NCBI RefSeq assembly: GCF_007971385.1
Contig: NZ_CP042434.1
Coordinates: 1,612,001 to 1,676,000, forward strand
Source: Arachidicoccus ginsenosidivorans
GTDB taxonomy: Bacteria; Bacteroidota; Bacteroidia; Chitinophagales; Chitinophagaceae
DNA: 64,000 bases
Direction: 5' to 3'
The first letter of the stretch is position 1; the number at the start of each line of letters is the position of its first letter. Shown here piece by piece: positions 29,905 to 39,428 of the stretch. The notes below the pieces were generated by a model. It was given only the letters and a program-made list of their open reading frames with translations, was not told the origin of the DNA and made no database searches. A program made the position numbers and the translations under genes.

Positions 29905-31161
29905 ATGATGATGCAATTACAATGTACCAACTTAAAACTAAATATAAAAAAACTGTATTTTGCAATAATGCTACTTACCTGCAGTTCGTTATTAGTAGCC
30001 TGCAAAACCAGCCAAAACGCAGTTCAGGAGTTGGCAGGAAATCCCGCTATTAAGTCGATCGACACAACCCCGGCCGTAACCGTTTTTGAGTCGGGTAGCC
30101 AAGGATATAAGTCTTTTAGGATACCCGCAATTATCAAAGCTCCTGACGGGACGCTACTTGCCTTTGCTGAAGGCAGGGTGGACGGAGGGGCTGATTTTGG
30201 TCATGTAAAAATTGTTTTACGCCGCAGTAAAGATCAGGGGAAATCATGGGGCGCCTTAAGCGTAGCTGCCTCCAATGGCGATTTGCAGGCAGGCAATCCT
30301 GCCCCGGTCGTTGACTATAGCGATCCTGCCTATCCTAAAGGAAGAATCTTTTTATTTTATAATACGGGTAACGTTGACGAGGGGCGCATGCGTAAAAAAG
30401 AAGGTGTCAGAGAGATCTGGTATGTCACTTCAACAGATAATGGCCGCAGCTGGTCTGATCCGGTTAATATTACCGACCAGACCAATAAGATTGACCAGCC
30501 AAATCTAAATCCCCGCTGGAACCATCCGGAAGACTGGCGCAGTTATGCCAACACACCTGGTCACGCTATGCAACTAAAAACTGGCCATTATAAAGGCAGG
30601 ATCTATGTCGCTGCCAATCATTCCCAGGGAGCACCCAAAGCAGATTTTACAGACTACGTGGCCCATGGCTTTTATACCGATGATCACGCAAAAAGCTTTC
30701 ATATCAGCCAAAACAACGCATTTCCCGGATCCAATGAATCGACTGCCGCTGAGCTATCGAAGGGACGCCTGCTGATGAATAGCCGTGATCAAAGCGGCAG
30801 ACAAAGAAACCGGATCATTGCCATCAGCAGCGATGGCGGGCAAAGCTGGGACACCACCTATTATGATAAGCAATTGCCGGATCCGATTTGTGAAGGCGCT
30901 ATTTTAACTTTAAACTACGGAAAAAAGCACAATACCCTGGCCTTTTCAAATAATGCAAGCCGTAGTGGCAGAGACTCTTTGACCCTTAGAATCAGTTACG
31001 ATGACGCTCAAAGCTGGCCGGTCCAATATTTAATAGAGGCAAGCAATACCGCTTACAGCGATATTGTCCAGGTCAGCAAAAATGAAGTCGGCATTTTATA
31101 CGAAGCAGCAGGTTATCGAAAAATAAAATTTAAATTGGTTAATTGGAAAAAAGCCCATTAG
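29905..31161 (+). CDS. nanH: exo-alpha-sialidase lipoprotein
   Basis: Sialidase (GH33 type), 418 aa, cutting terminal sialic acid from glycans at the cell envelope. The SPII signal ends LLVAC (lipid Cys about 33). The FRIP motif with its active-site arginine is at KSFRIPAI (about 72-79). Asp-boxes follow: SKDQGKSW, STDNGRSW, SSDGGQSW and a degenerate SYDDAQSW. The C-terminal GILYEAAGY region supplies the nucleophilic tyrosine. There is no CBM or N-terminal sandwich beyond about 60 residues. Three ATG codons in a row blur the start by one or two residues. Confidence 0.93.
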   Translation: MMMQLQCTNLKLNIKKLYFAIMLLTCSSLLVACKTSQNAVQELAGNPAIKSIDTTPAVTVFESGSQGYKSFRIPAIIKAPDGTLLAFAEGRVDGGADFGHVKIVLRRSKDQGKSWGALSVAASNGDLQAGNPAPVVDYSDPAYPKGRIFLFYNTGNVDEGRMRKKEGVREIWYVTSTDNGRSWSDPVNITDQTNKIDQPNLNPRWNHPEDWRSYANTPGHAMQLKTGHYKGRIYVAANHSQGAPKADFTDYVAHGFYTDDHAKSFHISQNNAFPGSNESTAAELSKGRLLMNSRDQSGRQRNRIIAISSDGGQSWDTTYYDKQLPDPICEGAILTLNYGKKHNTLAFSNNASRSGRDSLTLRISYDDAQSWPVQYLIEASNTAYSDIVQVSKNEVGILYEAAGYRKIKFKLVNWKKAH

Positions 31162-31178
31162 CTTAGTACATTTATTAC

Positions 31179-32138
31179 ATGGCATTTTCTCCTTCATTTA
31201 AAAGTCCTGGCCTTAAATGGGTGCTGATCGGGGTTATTTTTACCCTGCTTTGGTCTTCCGCCTCTACGGCTACCAAAATCGGGCTCAAGGTTGCTCAACC
31301 GCTTACCATTGCCCTGATGCGCTTTGCCATCGCATCTATATGCATGTTGGTTTATGCCCATGGGATTCGTCGTTATCCCTTTCCACGTGGTCGGCAATGG
31401 AAAATGATTACGAACTATGGATTCTTTAATATTACGGTGTATTTAGGACTGTATGTGCTGGCGATGAAAGACGTAACAGCAGGAATCGGTGCGCTGGCCA
31501 TCGCCACCAGCCCAATATTTATCGGTCTATTGTCTATCATTTTCTTAAAACAGGTGCCACCAATAAAAATAATGGCAGCCTTGCTATTGGGTTTACTGGG
31601 TGTTATTATCGCCGCCTATCCTTTGCTGATTGGCACCGGTGTTTCCATAAAAGGTCTGGTGATCATATTAGCTGGAATGCTCTCTTATTCCGTGGCCTCT
31701 ATTTATTTTAACAAAATGGATTGGCAGGGCTTGAAAATATTAACCATTAATGGCTGGCAAACTCTGATAGGCGGTGCATTACTTTTCCCTTTTATGCTAT
31801 TAACCTATAAAAGTAGCGCCAATCATTTTGACCAGCACTTCTGGATTTCATCTGGATGGCTGGCTATATTTGTTTCCATTATAGCCATCCAGTGTTGGCT
31901 TTGGTTGTTAAAATCTGCCCCCATTAAAGCTGGTATGTGGCTTTACCTTTGCCCCATTTTTGGCTTTATCATTGCAGCTTTTTTTATGCATGATCCTTTG
32001 TCGCTCTATACACTAGCAGGTGTTGTCCTGGTACTTATTGCGCTTGTCATGGTACGAGGCAAAAAAGCGAAAGGAGAGAAAGCGCTCCAGCAGCAACGGG
32101 CAAGCCTTATTAAAAGTCAACAGGCACTTATTGAATAA
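31179..32138 (+). CDS. EamA/DMT-family transporter
   Basis: Inner-membrane protein of 319 aa with ten predicted helices as two five-helix EamA repeats: FTLLWSSASTATKIGLKVAQPL near the start and AIQCWLWLLKSAPIKAGMWLYLCPIFGF in the second half. It starts 17 bp after the sialidase stop, so it belongs to the operon. The C-terminal tail is charged and cytosolic. The substrate is unknown. It may export a by-product or provide a second sugar or amino-sugar route; homologues transport varied metabolites. Confidence 0.8.
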   Translation: MAFSPSFKSPGLKWVLIGVIFTLLWSSASTATKIGLKVAQPLTIALMRFAIASICMLVYAHGIRRYPFPRGRQWKMITNYGFFNITVYLGLYVLAMKDVTAGIGALAIATSPIFIGLLSIIFLKQVPPIKIMAALLLGLLGVIIAAYPLLIGTGVSIKGLVIILAGMLSYSVASIYFNKMDWQGLKILTINGWQTLIGGALLFPFMLLTYKSSANHFDQHFWISSGWLAIFVSIIAIQCWLWLLKSAPIKAGMWLYLCPIFGFIIAAFFMHDPLSLYTLAGVVLVLIALVMVRGKKAKGEKALQQQRASLIKSQQALIE

Positions 32139-32166
32139 CACATATAGCAAAAACGATGACCATAAA

Positions 32167-33363
32167 ATGAACCAACCAAAAACCTCATCCACGATGCGTA
32201 CCCTGATTACAAATGCGCAGATCTATACGGGTTTTGAAGCCTCAGACAGTATAATAGAAAATGGGGCGTTACTTATACAATCAGGCAAGATTTTAAAGAT
32301 ATATGCATCAGACGAAGGGCAACCTGGTTATGATCATGAGGACCATGATTTTGACCATACCCAGATCATCAATCTAAAAGGACGGCGGCTAGGGCCCGCT
32401 CTGATCGATCTGCAAATAAATGGTGGCTACCAGCAATATTTTTCCAAAGACCCTTCGGCTAGCAGCCTGCTTGATATCGCTACTGCATGTAAGGACTTCG
32501 GCACGCTACATTTTTTGCCAACCTTGATTTCTTCTCCCACCGAGGTCATAATACAATCGCTCAATGCTGTCCAGAATTTCCAGGCGGACTACCCGGAAGC
32601 AGGCGTGCTGGGGATGCATCTGGAGGGGCCTTTTTTTAATCCCGTAAAACGCGGGGCACATAGCGCCAGCATAGTTCGCAGACCAACGGACAAAGAACTG
32701 GAATTAATTGTACAAGAAGGGAAGGGTATCATAAAGATCATGACACTAGCCCCTGAAATGTTTAGCGATGATCAAATCCGTTATTTGATGGATCAGGGCA
32801 TTTTAATTGCTGCAGGGCATTCTGATATGAGCTATGAACAAGCCATGCATTATTTTGATATGGGGATTCATTTGGTAACACATCTATATAACGCCATGTC
32901 CCCCTTTGGTTCCAGAAGCCCTGGCTTTACCGGTGCAGCACTTGAAAGAGCAGGTGTTTGGACGCCAATTATCCTGGATGGCCATCATGTTCATTATGGC
33001 GCCGCCAGGATCGCCCACCAATTAAAACAACAGCAACTTTTACTGATCACGGACAGTAGTTTTCTTGGGCGAAAGGTTCAGGATTTTGTCTGGGCAGATT
33101 TTAATGCCAAAATGATCGCAGGTACCTACCGTAATCAAGAGGGAAATCTGGCGGGTGCCGCCATCTCTATGGTAGAAGCTTTGCAAAACGCCCTACGCTA
33201 TCTGGAGGTAACCGAGCAGGAAGCCCTCGCCATGGCCACCAGTCGACCCGCGCGTGCTATTAACATGGACCATGAAATCGGGTACATCGCAGGTGGTTAT
33301 CCTGCCAGATTCTGTGTATTTGATGCAGGATTTAAAAATCTTGAGCCCCTGATCGTATCATAA
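32167..33363 (+). CDS. nagA: N-acetylglucosamine-6-phosphate deacetylase
   Basis: Cytosolic amidohydrolase-fold enzyme, 398 aa from ATG 32167 (an ATG at 32194 is possible; longer in-frame starts overlap the EamA gene). Motifs: MHLEGPFFNPVKRGAH (metal Glu, about 147-162), AGHSDMSYEQAM, VTHLYNAMSPFGSRSPGFTGAAL with the metal His, ILDGHHVHYG and the catalytic aspartate in LLITDSSFLG. The start region GPALIDLQINGG also fits. It makes GlcN-6-P from GlcNAc-6-P, the final step encoded in this cluster. No GlcNAc kinase or nagB is present here. Confidence 0.93.
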   Translation: MNQPKTSSTMRTLITNAQIYTGFEASDSIIENGALLIQSGKILKIYASDEGQPGYDHEDHDFDHTQIINLKGRRLGPALIDLQINGGYQQYFSKDPSASSLLDIATACKDFGTLHFLPTLISSPTEVIIQSLNAVQNFQADYPEAGVLGMHLEGPFFNPVKRGAHSASIVRRPTDKELELIVQEGKGIIKIMTLAPEMFSDDQIRYLMDQGILIAAGHSDMSYEQAMHYFDMGIHLVTHLYNAMSPFGSRSPGFTGAALERAGVWTPIILDGHHVHYGAARIAHQLKQQQLLLITDSSFLGRKVQDFVWADFNAKMIAGTYRNQEGNLAGAAISMVEALQNALRYLEVTEQEALAMATSRPARAINMDHEIGYIAGGYPARFCVFDAGFKNLEPLIVS

Positions 33364-33400
33364 AAAAACACCGAGATCCGGGTAGAAGGTCCTTTAAAAG

Positions 33401-33452
33401 GAAACTCGGCACCTAAAATTTGAATATATTTTAGGTGCCGAGTTTCATTTTT
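33401..33452. terminator. bidirectional terminator closing the sialic-acid operon
   Basis: A near-perfect 19-bp stem (GAAACTCGGCACCTAAAAT / ATTTTAGGTGCCGAGTTTC, 33401-33419 and 33428-33446) is followed by a T run on plus. On minus the flank reads CTTTTAAAGG, only weakly T-rich. It separates nagA from the convergent TPR gene. Confidence 0.88.
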
Positions 33453-33466
33453 AATGCTTTTAAATA

Positions 33467-34480
33467 TTAATTATGCGCGTAATACTCCCCTTTAGGGACT
33501 TTAAACATGGAAGATTTTTGGAATTTACTGAACTCTTTAATCAGTCCATCATGCATATGTCCCCAATTACTAAAGCGGCTTTGATTATAAGAAGCAAATA
33601 ACCACTGGTTATAGGCTTCAAAAATACCGAGTTTTAATAATTGTTGTTGCCTGTCAAACAATTTAAAAGGATACTGTTTCGCATTATCGCTATTAAACCA
33701 GTTAACAATAAACTGACCTCTTAAAGCATACAGGCTTTCTGGGGTTACCCCACCGGTTACCATATCCTGAAATTGCTGAAAAGTAGTCGCCACTGCTTTT
33801 TCAAAGCCCTGCCCATTATCTATATAATTTTGCAGGACAGCCGGTGTTGCAAACAGTGCAGCATATTGATCGGTCACGAGCGTCCGGATTTCTGATGTCC
33901 GACCGGAAAAAGATTCAAAATTAATAAACATCTCTCCATAGAGTACGCTCCATAAAGGGTTTTTCTGATCCGCATAGAACTTTGACAGAAAATAATAATT
34001 ACTACTGATTGAAGGACCTACTTCTATGCCCTTCTCCCATGCATCTTTAGCCTGTGGTAATTTATTGTTTTGCTTTAGTGCATCTCCCAGTTCTGCATAT
34101 AAAAGGCTATTTTCAGGGTATTTGTCTACGGCCTCTGTATATACGCGTTCAGCTTCACTATATTTAGAAGCACCTCTATAAGCTGAACCCAGGATCTGGT
34201 AGCACTGTTCATCTGCATCAGGATTAGCGACCAGTTTTTTACCTACCTCAATTGCCTGAGTATAGTTCTTTTTCCAGGTATTGATAAAGGCCTCATCTTT
34301 GAGCAGACTAAGATTATCCGGATAGCTTTGTTCTGCGGTTTGAATAATTGATAGCGCTTTATCCAGATCTCCAGCTTTCGCTTTGTCCATGGCTTGCTTG
34401 TGTGCATCTACCACACCAGCCTGACCAAAAGTCGCAAGTGCGCCTAGTAAAAGCATCGGTAGTATCAGTAATTTCTTCAT
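33467..34480 (-). CDS. secreted TPR-repeat protein
   Basis: 337 aa. A signal peptide (MLLLGALATFGQAG, about 1-20) precedes three to four tetratricopeptide units (about 24-190), e.g. YTQAIEVGKKLVANPDADEQCYQILGSAYRGASKYSEAERVY and LLYAELGDALKQNNKLPQAKDAWEKGIE. The C-terminal 140 residues are not TPR and are unrecognised. It is probably a periplasmic scaffold or assembly factor. DUF1015 lies upstream, about 70 bp away; there is no clear functional link. Confidence 0.78.
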   Translation of the reverse strand: MKKLLILPMLLLGALATFGQAGVVDAHKQAMDKAKAGDLDKALSIIQTAEQSYPDNLSLLKDEAFINTWKKNYTQAIEVGKKLVANPDADEQCYQILGSAYRGASKYSEAERVYTEAVDKYPENSLLYAELGDALKQNNKLPQAKDAWEKGIEVGPSISSNYYFLSKFYADQKNPLWSVLYGEMFINFESFSGRTSEIRTLVTDQYAALFATPAVLQNYIDNGQGFEKAVATTFQQFQDMVTGGVTPESLYALRGQFIVNWFNSDNAKQYPFKLFDRQQQLLKLGIFEAYNQWLFASYNQSRFSNWGHMHDGLIKEFSKFQKSSMFKVPKGEYYAHN

Positions 34481-34550
34481 AGTAAACTTTTGTTGTTGAA
34501 ATATTTACGCTACGGTTATCATTAATTGATCACCTGATTTGTATTCTCTT

Positions 34551-35782
34551 CTATTTAATAAGATGGGTCAATAATCCATCTCTTAATTTAGGTTCAAACC
34601 AGGTGCTCTTAGGCGGCATCACATTGCCGCTATCTGCAATTGCAAACAATTGCTCGATGGCTACAGGATACAAACTAAATGCCAGAACCATTTCTCCCGA
34701 ATCTACACGCGCTGTTAACCCTTCCAAGCCACGTATGCCCCTACAAAATCAATTCTTTTATCCGTACGTTGATCCTGGATATTAAGGATGGGGCCCAGCA
34801 CATTTTTCTGCAAAACACTGATATCCAAGACACCAACAGGATCCTGCTCATCAAAAGTACCTGGTTTTGCCACCAGTTCATACCAATTATGATCAATATA
34901 AAGACCAATATGGTGTAAAGCGGTAGGCTTTACCGGCGATGTACTTGGAGACACCGTGAAATTTTCACTGAGTTTTTCCAAAAATTCTTCTGTAGACAAC
35001 CCATTTAAATCCGTTATAACCCTGTTATAGTCCAGTATCTGGAGTTCGCTTGCTGGAAATAAGGTGGTCAGAAAATAATCTGCTGCCGGCGTTTTATCAG
35101 CGCCCAGTCCTTTGCGTACTTTGGCGGCAGATGCCGCTCTGTGGTGACCATCCGCAATATAGGTCTGCGGGACTTGATTTTCAAAGGCTGCTGAGATCTG
35201 ACTGATAGCCTCGTCGTTATCCACCAACCATACCGTGTGGCGAATACCGTCCTGTGCTACAAAATCATAGATGGCAGGATGCTGATCTTTCCAGTCGCCA
35301 ATTAATTGATTGAGCTGATCAACATCTCTATAGGCCAAAAAAACATTGCCTGTCTGCGCACCTGTGACCGTTATGTGGTTGATACGGTCTTGTTCTTTTT
35401 CAGGGCGGGTAAATTCATGCTTTTTAATAACATCATTTTCATAATCATCCACTGAGCTTACTGCCACTAGTCCTGTCTGGCTTTTGCCATTCATGATTAA
35501 CTGATAGATATAGTAAGCTGGCTTCTCTTCTTTGATCAGGATGTGATTATCAATAAATGCCTTCAGATTTTCCTTGGCCTTTTCATAAACGGCCTGGTCG
35601 TGGATATCTACAGACTCCGGTAGGTCGATTTCACTTTTGGTAATATGCAGAAAAGAAGCTGGGTTTTCTGCCGCTTCACTTTTCGCTTCCTCACGGTTTA
35701 ATACATCATAAGGTCTACTGGCCACACCCGCCGCAAAATTTTCTGCCGGGCGTAGTGCGTTAAAAGGTTGGATCTTACTCAT
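34551..35782 (-). CDS. DUF1015-family protein, split by a frameshift
   Basis: Cytosolic conserved protein of about 410 aa when joined. It shows family motifs near the start (FNALRPAENFAAGVASRPYDVLNREEA, about 5-31), HEFTRPEKEQDRI and the YIADGHHRAASAAKVR core (about 208-223). The frame breaks at a C4 run (34738-34741). One more base gives DFVGGIRGLEGLTARVDSGEMVLAF and the expected C-terminus ending with a stop at 34551. DUF1015 genes often neighbour serine-biosynthesis genes in Bacteroidota, and serC lies just upstream. Function not known. Confidence 0.85.
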
Positions 35783-35885
35783 ACTTTTTATTACAATTGC
35801 GCCGGATCCGGTCTTAAATGAGAATCCGAGCGTCTTGATGGTTTAAAAAACAGGGTTGCCCCTTTTAAATTTATACGGTTTAATA

Positions 35886-36955
35886 CTATTTAGATTTATC
35901 AAATTCGGTCATTAGATCAACAAGCGCCTGCACACTGGAAATAGGCATCGCGTTATACATGGAAACCCTAAGGCCACCTACACTTCTGTGTCCTTTTACG
36001 CCCACCATACCGTTTTGCTTACAAAGTTCCAAAAATGGCGCTTCCAAGTCTTTATTTTTAGTTGTAAAAGTAGCATTCATTAAAGAACGGTCTTCCTTCT
36101 CAACAAGTGGTTTAAAGACATCCAGCTGATCTAGTGCTGCATAGAACAAATCTGCACGCGCCTGCGCTCTTTTTTCCATTTCAATTAACCCGCCTTGGTC
36201 TTTGATCCAACGAAGCGTTAACAAAGAAACATACACGGCAAAGACCGGCGGGGTATTCAACATGGAGGCCGCTTTAATATGTCTCTGATAATCCAGAATC
36301 GGGGAGATATTTCTACCCGTCTTTCCAAGTATCTCATTTTTAATAACAACAATAGTGGCGCCCGCTGCACCAGCATTTTTTGGGCACCTGCATAAATCAA
36401 GGCGTGTTTATCAAAAGCAGCAGGCCTTGAAAAGATATCACTACTCATATCAGCAATAAGTGGCGTATCCCCTGCTGCAGGCAGTGAATGCCACTGTGTG
36501 CCTTCGACGGTATTATTACTGGTATAATGCAGATAACTGCTGCCTTCGTCAACGGTGAAGTTTTTTTGAATATAGCTGTGATTACGATCAGAAGTATCCC
36601 CGACTGTCACTGCCTTGCCAAATACCTCCGCTTCTTTGATAGCCTTGGTTCCCCAAATCCCGTTTTTAATATAAGCAGCCTGACCACCCACCGGTAACAA
36701 ATTTAACGGCACCTGCATAAACTGAGTGGTTGCCCCGCCCTGCAAAAATAAGACGCTATAGGTATCGTCCAGTCCCATGAGTTCCTTCACTAGTGCCCTG
36801 GCCTCCTCAATAACCTCTGTAAACCAAGGGGTCCTGTGTCCAATTTCCAAGATGGACAACCCCAGGCCATTAAAATCGATGATGGCCTCACTGGCCTTTC
36901 TTAGCACCTCCTGTGGAAGTATAGACGGCCCTGAATTAAAATTGTGCCTTTTCAT
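35886..36955 (-). CDS. serC: phosphoserine aminotransferase, split by a frameshift
   Basis: PLP enzyme of serine (and PLP) synthesis, about 356 aa when joined. It starts MKRHNFNSGPSILPQEVL at ATG 36955 (an upstream in-frame extension has no support). SILEIGHRTPWF and FLQGGATTQFMQVP hold phosphate and PLP positions; the Schiff-base lysine is in IYAGAQKN. The break lies in a T6 run (36376-36381). One more base gives AQKNAGAAGATIVVIKNEILG, then joins MLNTPPVFAVYVSLLTLRWIKDQGG. It precedes the DUF1015 gene on the same strand. Confidence 0.94.
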
Positions 36956-37076
36956 GGCTGAAAATTTGTTTAAATGATGATCTGATGATAGATTTTGAAG
37001 CGGAAAGTTACGAGAATTGCCTGATTGTACAATAAATGGGTTGTCGAAGTTATTAAGAAGGGCAACCACAAAAGAC

Positions 37077-37120
37077 AAAAAACCGGACAAACCCACTTTT
37101 ACTAACAGGCGTTGTCCGGT
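37077..37120 (-). terminator. intrinsic terminator after engB
   Basis: Perfect 9-bp stem ACCGGACAA / TTGTCCGGT (37082-37090, 37112-37120) followed on the minus strand by six T (37077-37082). It lies about 30 bp past the engB stop. Confidence 0.85.
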
Positions 37121-37147
37121 CTTTTGACAATTAAGGTGCATCCCAGC

Positions 37148-37795
37148 TTATTTAAATCTGGTCTGATCTTCTTCATATTTTTCATTATAATTACCAATCA
37201 ATTCCAGAATTTCTTCCCGACCTACTTTCTTAGTAGCACTGGTTATAATGACTTGTGGCAAAAATTGCCAGGAACTACGCAACTGCTCCAGGAAAAAACC
37301 AATATTACGTTCAACCACGCTTGGCATTTCCTTATCTGTTTTCGTGTAGACTAGTGTGAAAGGAATCTGCCAATGGCCCAAAGCCATAACAAATTCTAAA
37401 TCAATCGCCTGTGGTTTATGACGGCCATCAATCAAAACAAAGAGTTGCATTAAATTCTCTCTGCCTGAAATGTAATCCTCGATCATTTTTGACCAGGCTT
37501 TCCGGGATTTCTGGGCCACTTTTGCATACCCATACCCCGGCAAATCCACCAGATACCAGCTATATTTAGGCGCTTTTTCCTTTTTGCTGCTTTCAATAGC
37601 AAAATGATTGATCATCTGCGTCTTACCAGGCGTCGATGAGGTCTTGGCCAGTGACTGCCGCTGACAAAGCATATTGATCAGGGAGGATTTCCCTACATTG
37701 CTTCTGCCAATAAAGGCATATTCTGGCCTGTCAGGCGCCGGACATTTTTGCCAGCTCGGGCTGGAAATCACATAAGAGGCGTTTTTTATTACCAT
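37148..37795 (-). CDS. engB: ribosome biogenesis GTPase YihA/EngB
   Basis: GTPase needed for 50S subunit maturation. 215 aa from ATG 37795; a longer in-frame upstream start would add a hydrophobic stretch foreign to the family. G1 GRSNVGKSS (30-38), G2 TSSTPGKTQ (about 55-63), G3 DLPGYGYAK (about 85-93), G4 YTKTDK (about 148-153) and G5 SATKKVG are all present. A -7 box TATCTTTG ends 4 nt before the ATG, so the message may be leaderless. Its own terminator follows. Confidence 0.94.
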   Translation of the reverse strand: MVIKNASYVISSPSWQKCPAPDRPEYAFIGRSNVGKSSLINMLCQRQSLAKTSSTPGKTQMINHFAIESSKKEKAPKYSWYLVDLPGYGYAKVAQKSRKAWSKMIEDYISGRENLMQLFVLIDGRHKPQAIDLEFVMALGHWQIPFTLVYTKTDKEMPSVVERNIGFFLEQLRSSWQFLPQVIITSATKKVGREEILELIGNYNEKYEEDQTRFK

Positions 37796-37799
37796 GCGG

Positions 37800-37807
37800 C
37801 AAAGATA
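37800..37807 (-). promoter_or_regulatory. -7 box abutting the engB start codon
   Basis: TATCTTTG on the minus strand matches TAnnTTTG and is separated from ATG 37795 by only CCGC. A TTTG (37820-37823) is 12 nt upstream, shorter than ideal. Confidence 0.45.
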
Positions 37808-37931
37808 ACATATCCCACCCAAAAGCCAGAAAAACAGTACCTGAGACACTGTCAGTGCACTAAAATTGACTAATTTTAACCTCTTTGTAGCCCTGTAAAA
37901 TTTGTAATTATAAAAAGCCACTTATTTAATT

Positions 37932-38966
37932 ATGCGTCACATTTTATTTTTAGCCATTGCAATATTATTAAGTGGGCAAACCGCTTTTGGACAATTACCT
38001 ACAATTCAACTGCTACAGTCTGGTAAATCGACCAATCTCAGAGGCCTGTCATCTAGAAATGGCAAGGAGATCTGGGTCAGTGGCAGTAACGGCTGGATCG
38101 GATACAGTCTGGATGGTGGTATTCACTGGAATTGGCATCAGCCCGCCGGGTTTGCCAATAGGGATTTTAGAGATATTGCAGCAATTAATAAGGGCGCAGC
38201 CGTTATTACTGGCATCGATACACCCGCCGTTATCCTAAAAACGGTTGACAAGGGCAAAGACTGGCAGCTGGTTTACAGTAACGACAGCCCAGGAATGTTT
38301 TTGGATGCGGTGGATTTTGTCGATACGCTGCAGGGGATCGTGTTGGGAGATCCAGTAGGTGATCCCAAGGATAGTCGACCATTTTTAGCGCGTACCAAGG
38401 ATGGGGGTAACAGCTGGCAAACAATGGCTGCCAGTTTTAATACAAAAATCGCTGCCGGAGAAGCATTTTTTGCCGCCAGCGGCACTAATATTCACCTATT
38501 GCCGAATGGCAGTTTTATTTTCCCAAGCGGAGGCACCTGTGCCAATATCTGGATACATTCAGGAAAAGAGCAGCAGCGTGGCCTTGTCACAAAGCTACCC
38601 TTCCGTCAGGCTATCCCTACTTCTGGGCCCAATGGCATGGATATAAAAGGGAAGATCATTGCGCTTGTCGGAGGTGATTATACAAAGCCAGGGCAGGGAG
38701 ACAGTTGTTTTGCCATCAGTTATGACGGTGGTAAACATTGGCAAGACCAGCATGCACTTCCTGGGTATGGCAGCAGCGTAGCCATTATTGACCCAAGAAA
38801 AATAATTGCTTGTGGCCTTCATGGAGTCTGGCTGACGCTCGATGGCGGCAAACATTGGCAGACCATTGACAAAAGGCCCTTCAATAGTCTGCTATACATT
38901 CCGACAACAAAAAAACTCTATTTAGCAGGCCCCAAAGGAACCATTGGGTTGATAGATGGACTATAA
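37932..38966 (+). CDS. secreted YCF48-like beta-propeller protein
   Basis: 344 aa with a signal peptide (LFLAIAILLSGQTAFGQ). At least four BNR/YCF48-like blades have G-W or G-K-H-W ends: VSGSNGWIGYSLDGGIHW (about 49-66), LKTVDKGKDW, ARTKDGGNSW, SYDGGKHWQD and LTLDGGKHWQT. The fold is seen in sialidases, photosystem II assembly factors and oxidoreductases. No catalytic residues can be assigned, so function is unknown. It is divergent from engB. Confidence 0.78.
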   Translation: MRHILFLAIAILLSGQTAFGQLPTIQLLQSGKSTNLRGLSSRNGKEIWVSGSNGWIGYSLDGGIHWNWHQPAGFANRDFRDIAAINKGAAVITGIDTPAVILKTVDKGKDWQLVYSNDSPGMFLDAVDFVDTLQGIVLGDPVGDPKDSRPFLARTKDGGNSWQTMAASFNTKIAAGEAFFAASGTNIHLLPNGSFIFPSGGTCANIWIHSGKEQQRGLVTKLPFRQAIPTSGPNGMDIKGKIIALVGGDYTKPGQGDSCFAISYDGGKHWQDQHALPGYGSSVAIIDPRKIIACGLHGVWLTLDGGKHWQTIDKRPFNSLLYIPTTKKLYLAGPKGTIGLIDGL

Positions 38967-39055
38967 ACAACTAATGGCTTATAAATTGAATTGATTATTA
39001 CGGCAATTATTGATTTTAATGTAATTTCGGGGTAGTCAAATTAGAAACGTAGGCT

Positions 39056-39355
39056 ATGCAATCTTTTATTATTAATATTCCTGAGGAAAAAGTAGACTTT
39101 TTCCTGGAGCTGGCAGAGATGCTGGATTTTGAGGTGTTGGAAATCGAAGAAGATGAATTTGAAGTGGAAGACGAGCATCAGGAGGATATGGATGACGATC
39201 CTGAAGATGACCGGCAACATGATCAGAGCGCATCCAAAAATCATTTCGATAAAAATAAATCCGGCCGCTCACCAAAAACACCACCTCCCGCAATAGATGA
39301 TCCTTTTTTAGACTGGGACGCCGAAAGGCAAAATGCCAAAAAAAATAAGTATTGA
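39056..39355 (+). CDS. small very acidic protein
   Basis: 99 aa, cytosolic. The N-terminal 40 residues form a short helix-strand unit (SFIINIPEEKVDFFLELAEML). The centre is almost pure Glu/Asp with some His and Arg (EIEEDEFEVEDEHQEDMDDDPEDD, about 31-54, split here by residue class). The tail is basic and proline-rich. The N-terminus vaguely resembles Bacteroidota antitoxin-like leaders, but no toxin gene is adjacent. Function unknown; low complexity weakens the call. Confidence 0.6.
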   Translation: MQSFIINIPEEKVDFFLELAEMLDFEVLEIEEDEFEVEDEHQEDMDDDPEDDRQHDQSASKNHFDKNKSGRSPKTPPPAIDDPFLDWDAERQNAKKNKY

Positions 39356-39428
39356 TTCGGCAATGTCCTACCTACCTACCTACCTTCCTGCCAATCTTCC
39401 TAAATAGTCAAACAAAAAAAATAAACCT

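Noticed and set aside
36956..37141. N-terminal extension of the serC frame
   Set aside because: It covers the engB terminator region and adds sequence foreign to SerC; the ATG at 36955 matches the family start.
37932..38966. A second sialidase
   Set aside because: The blades are BNR/YCF48-like, but the FRIP arginine and the tyrosine/glutamate active site of sialidases are not visible.
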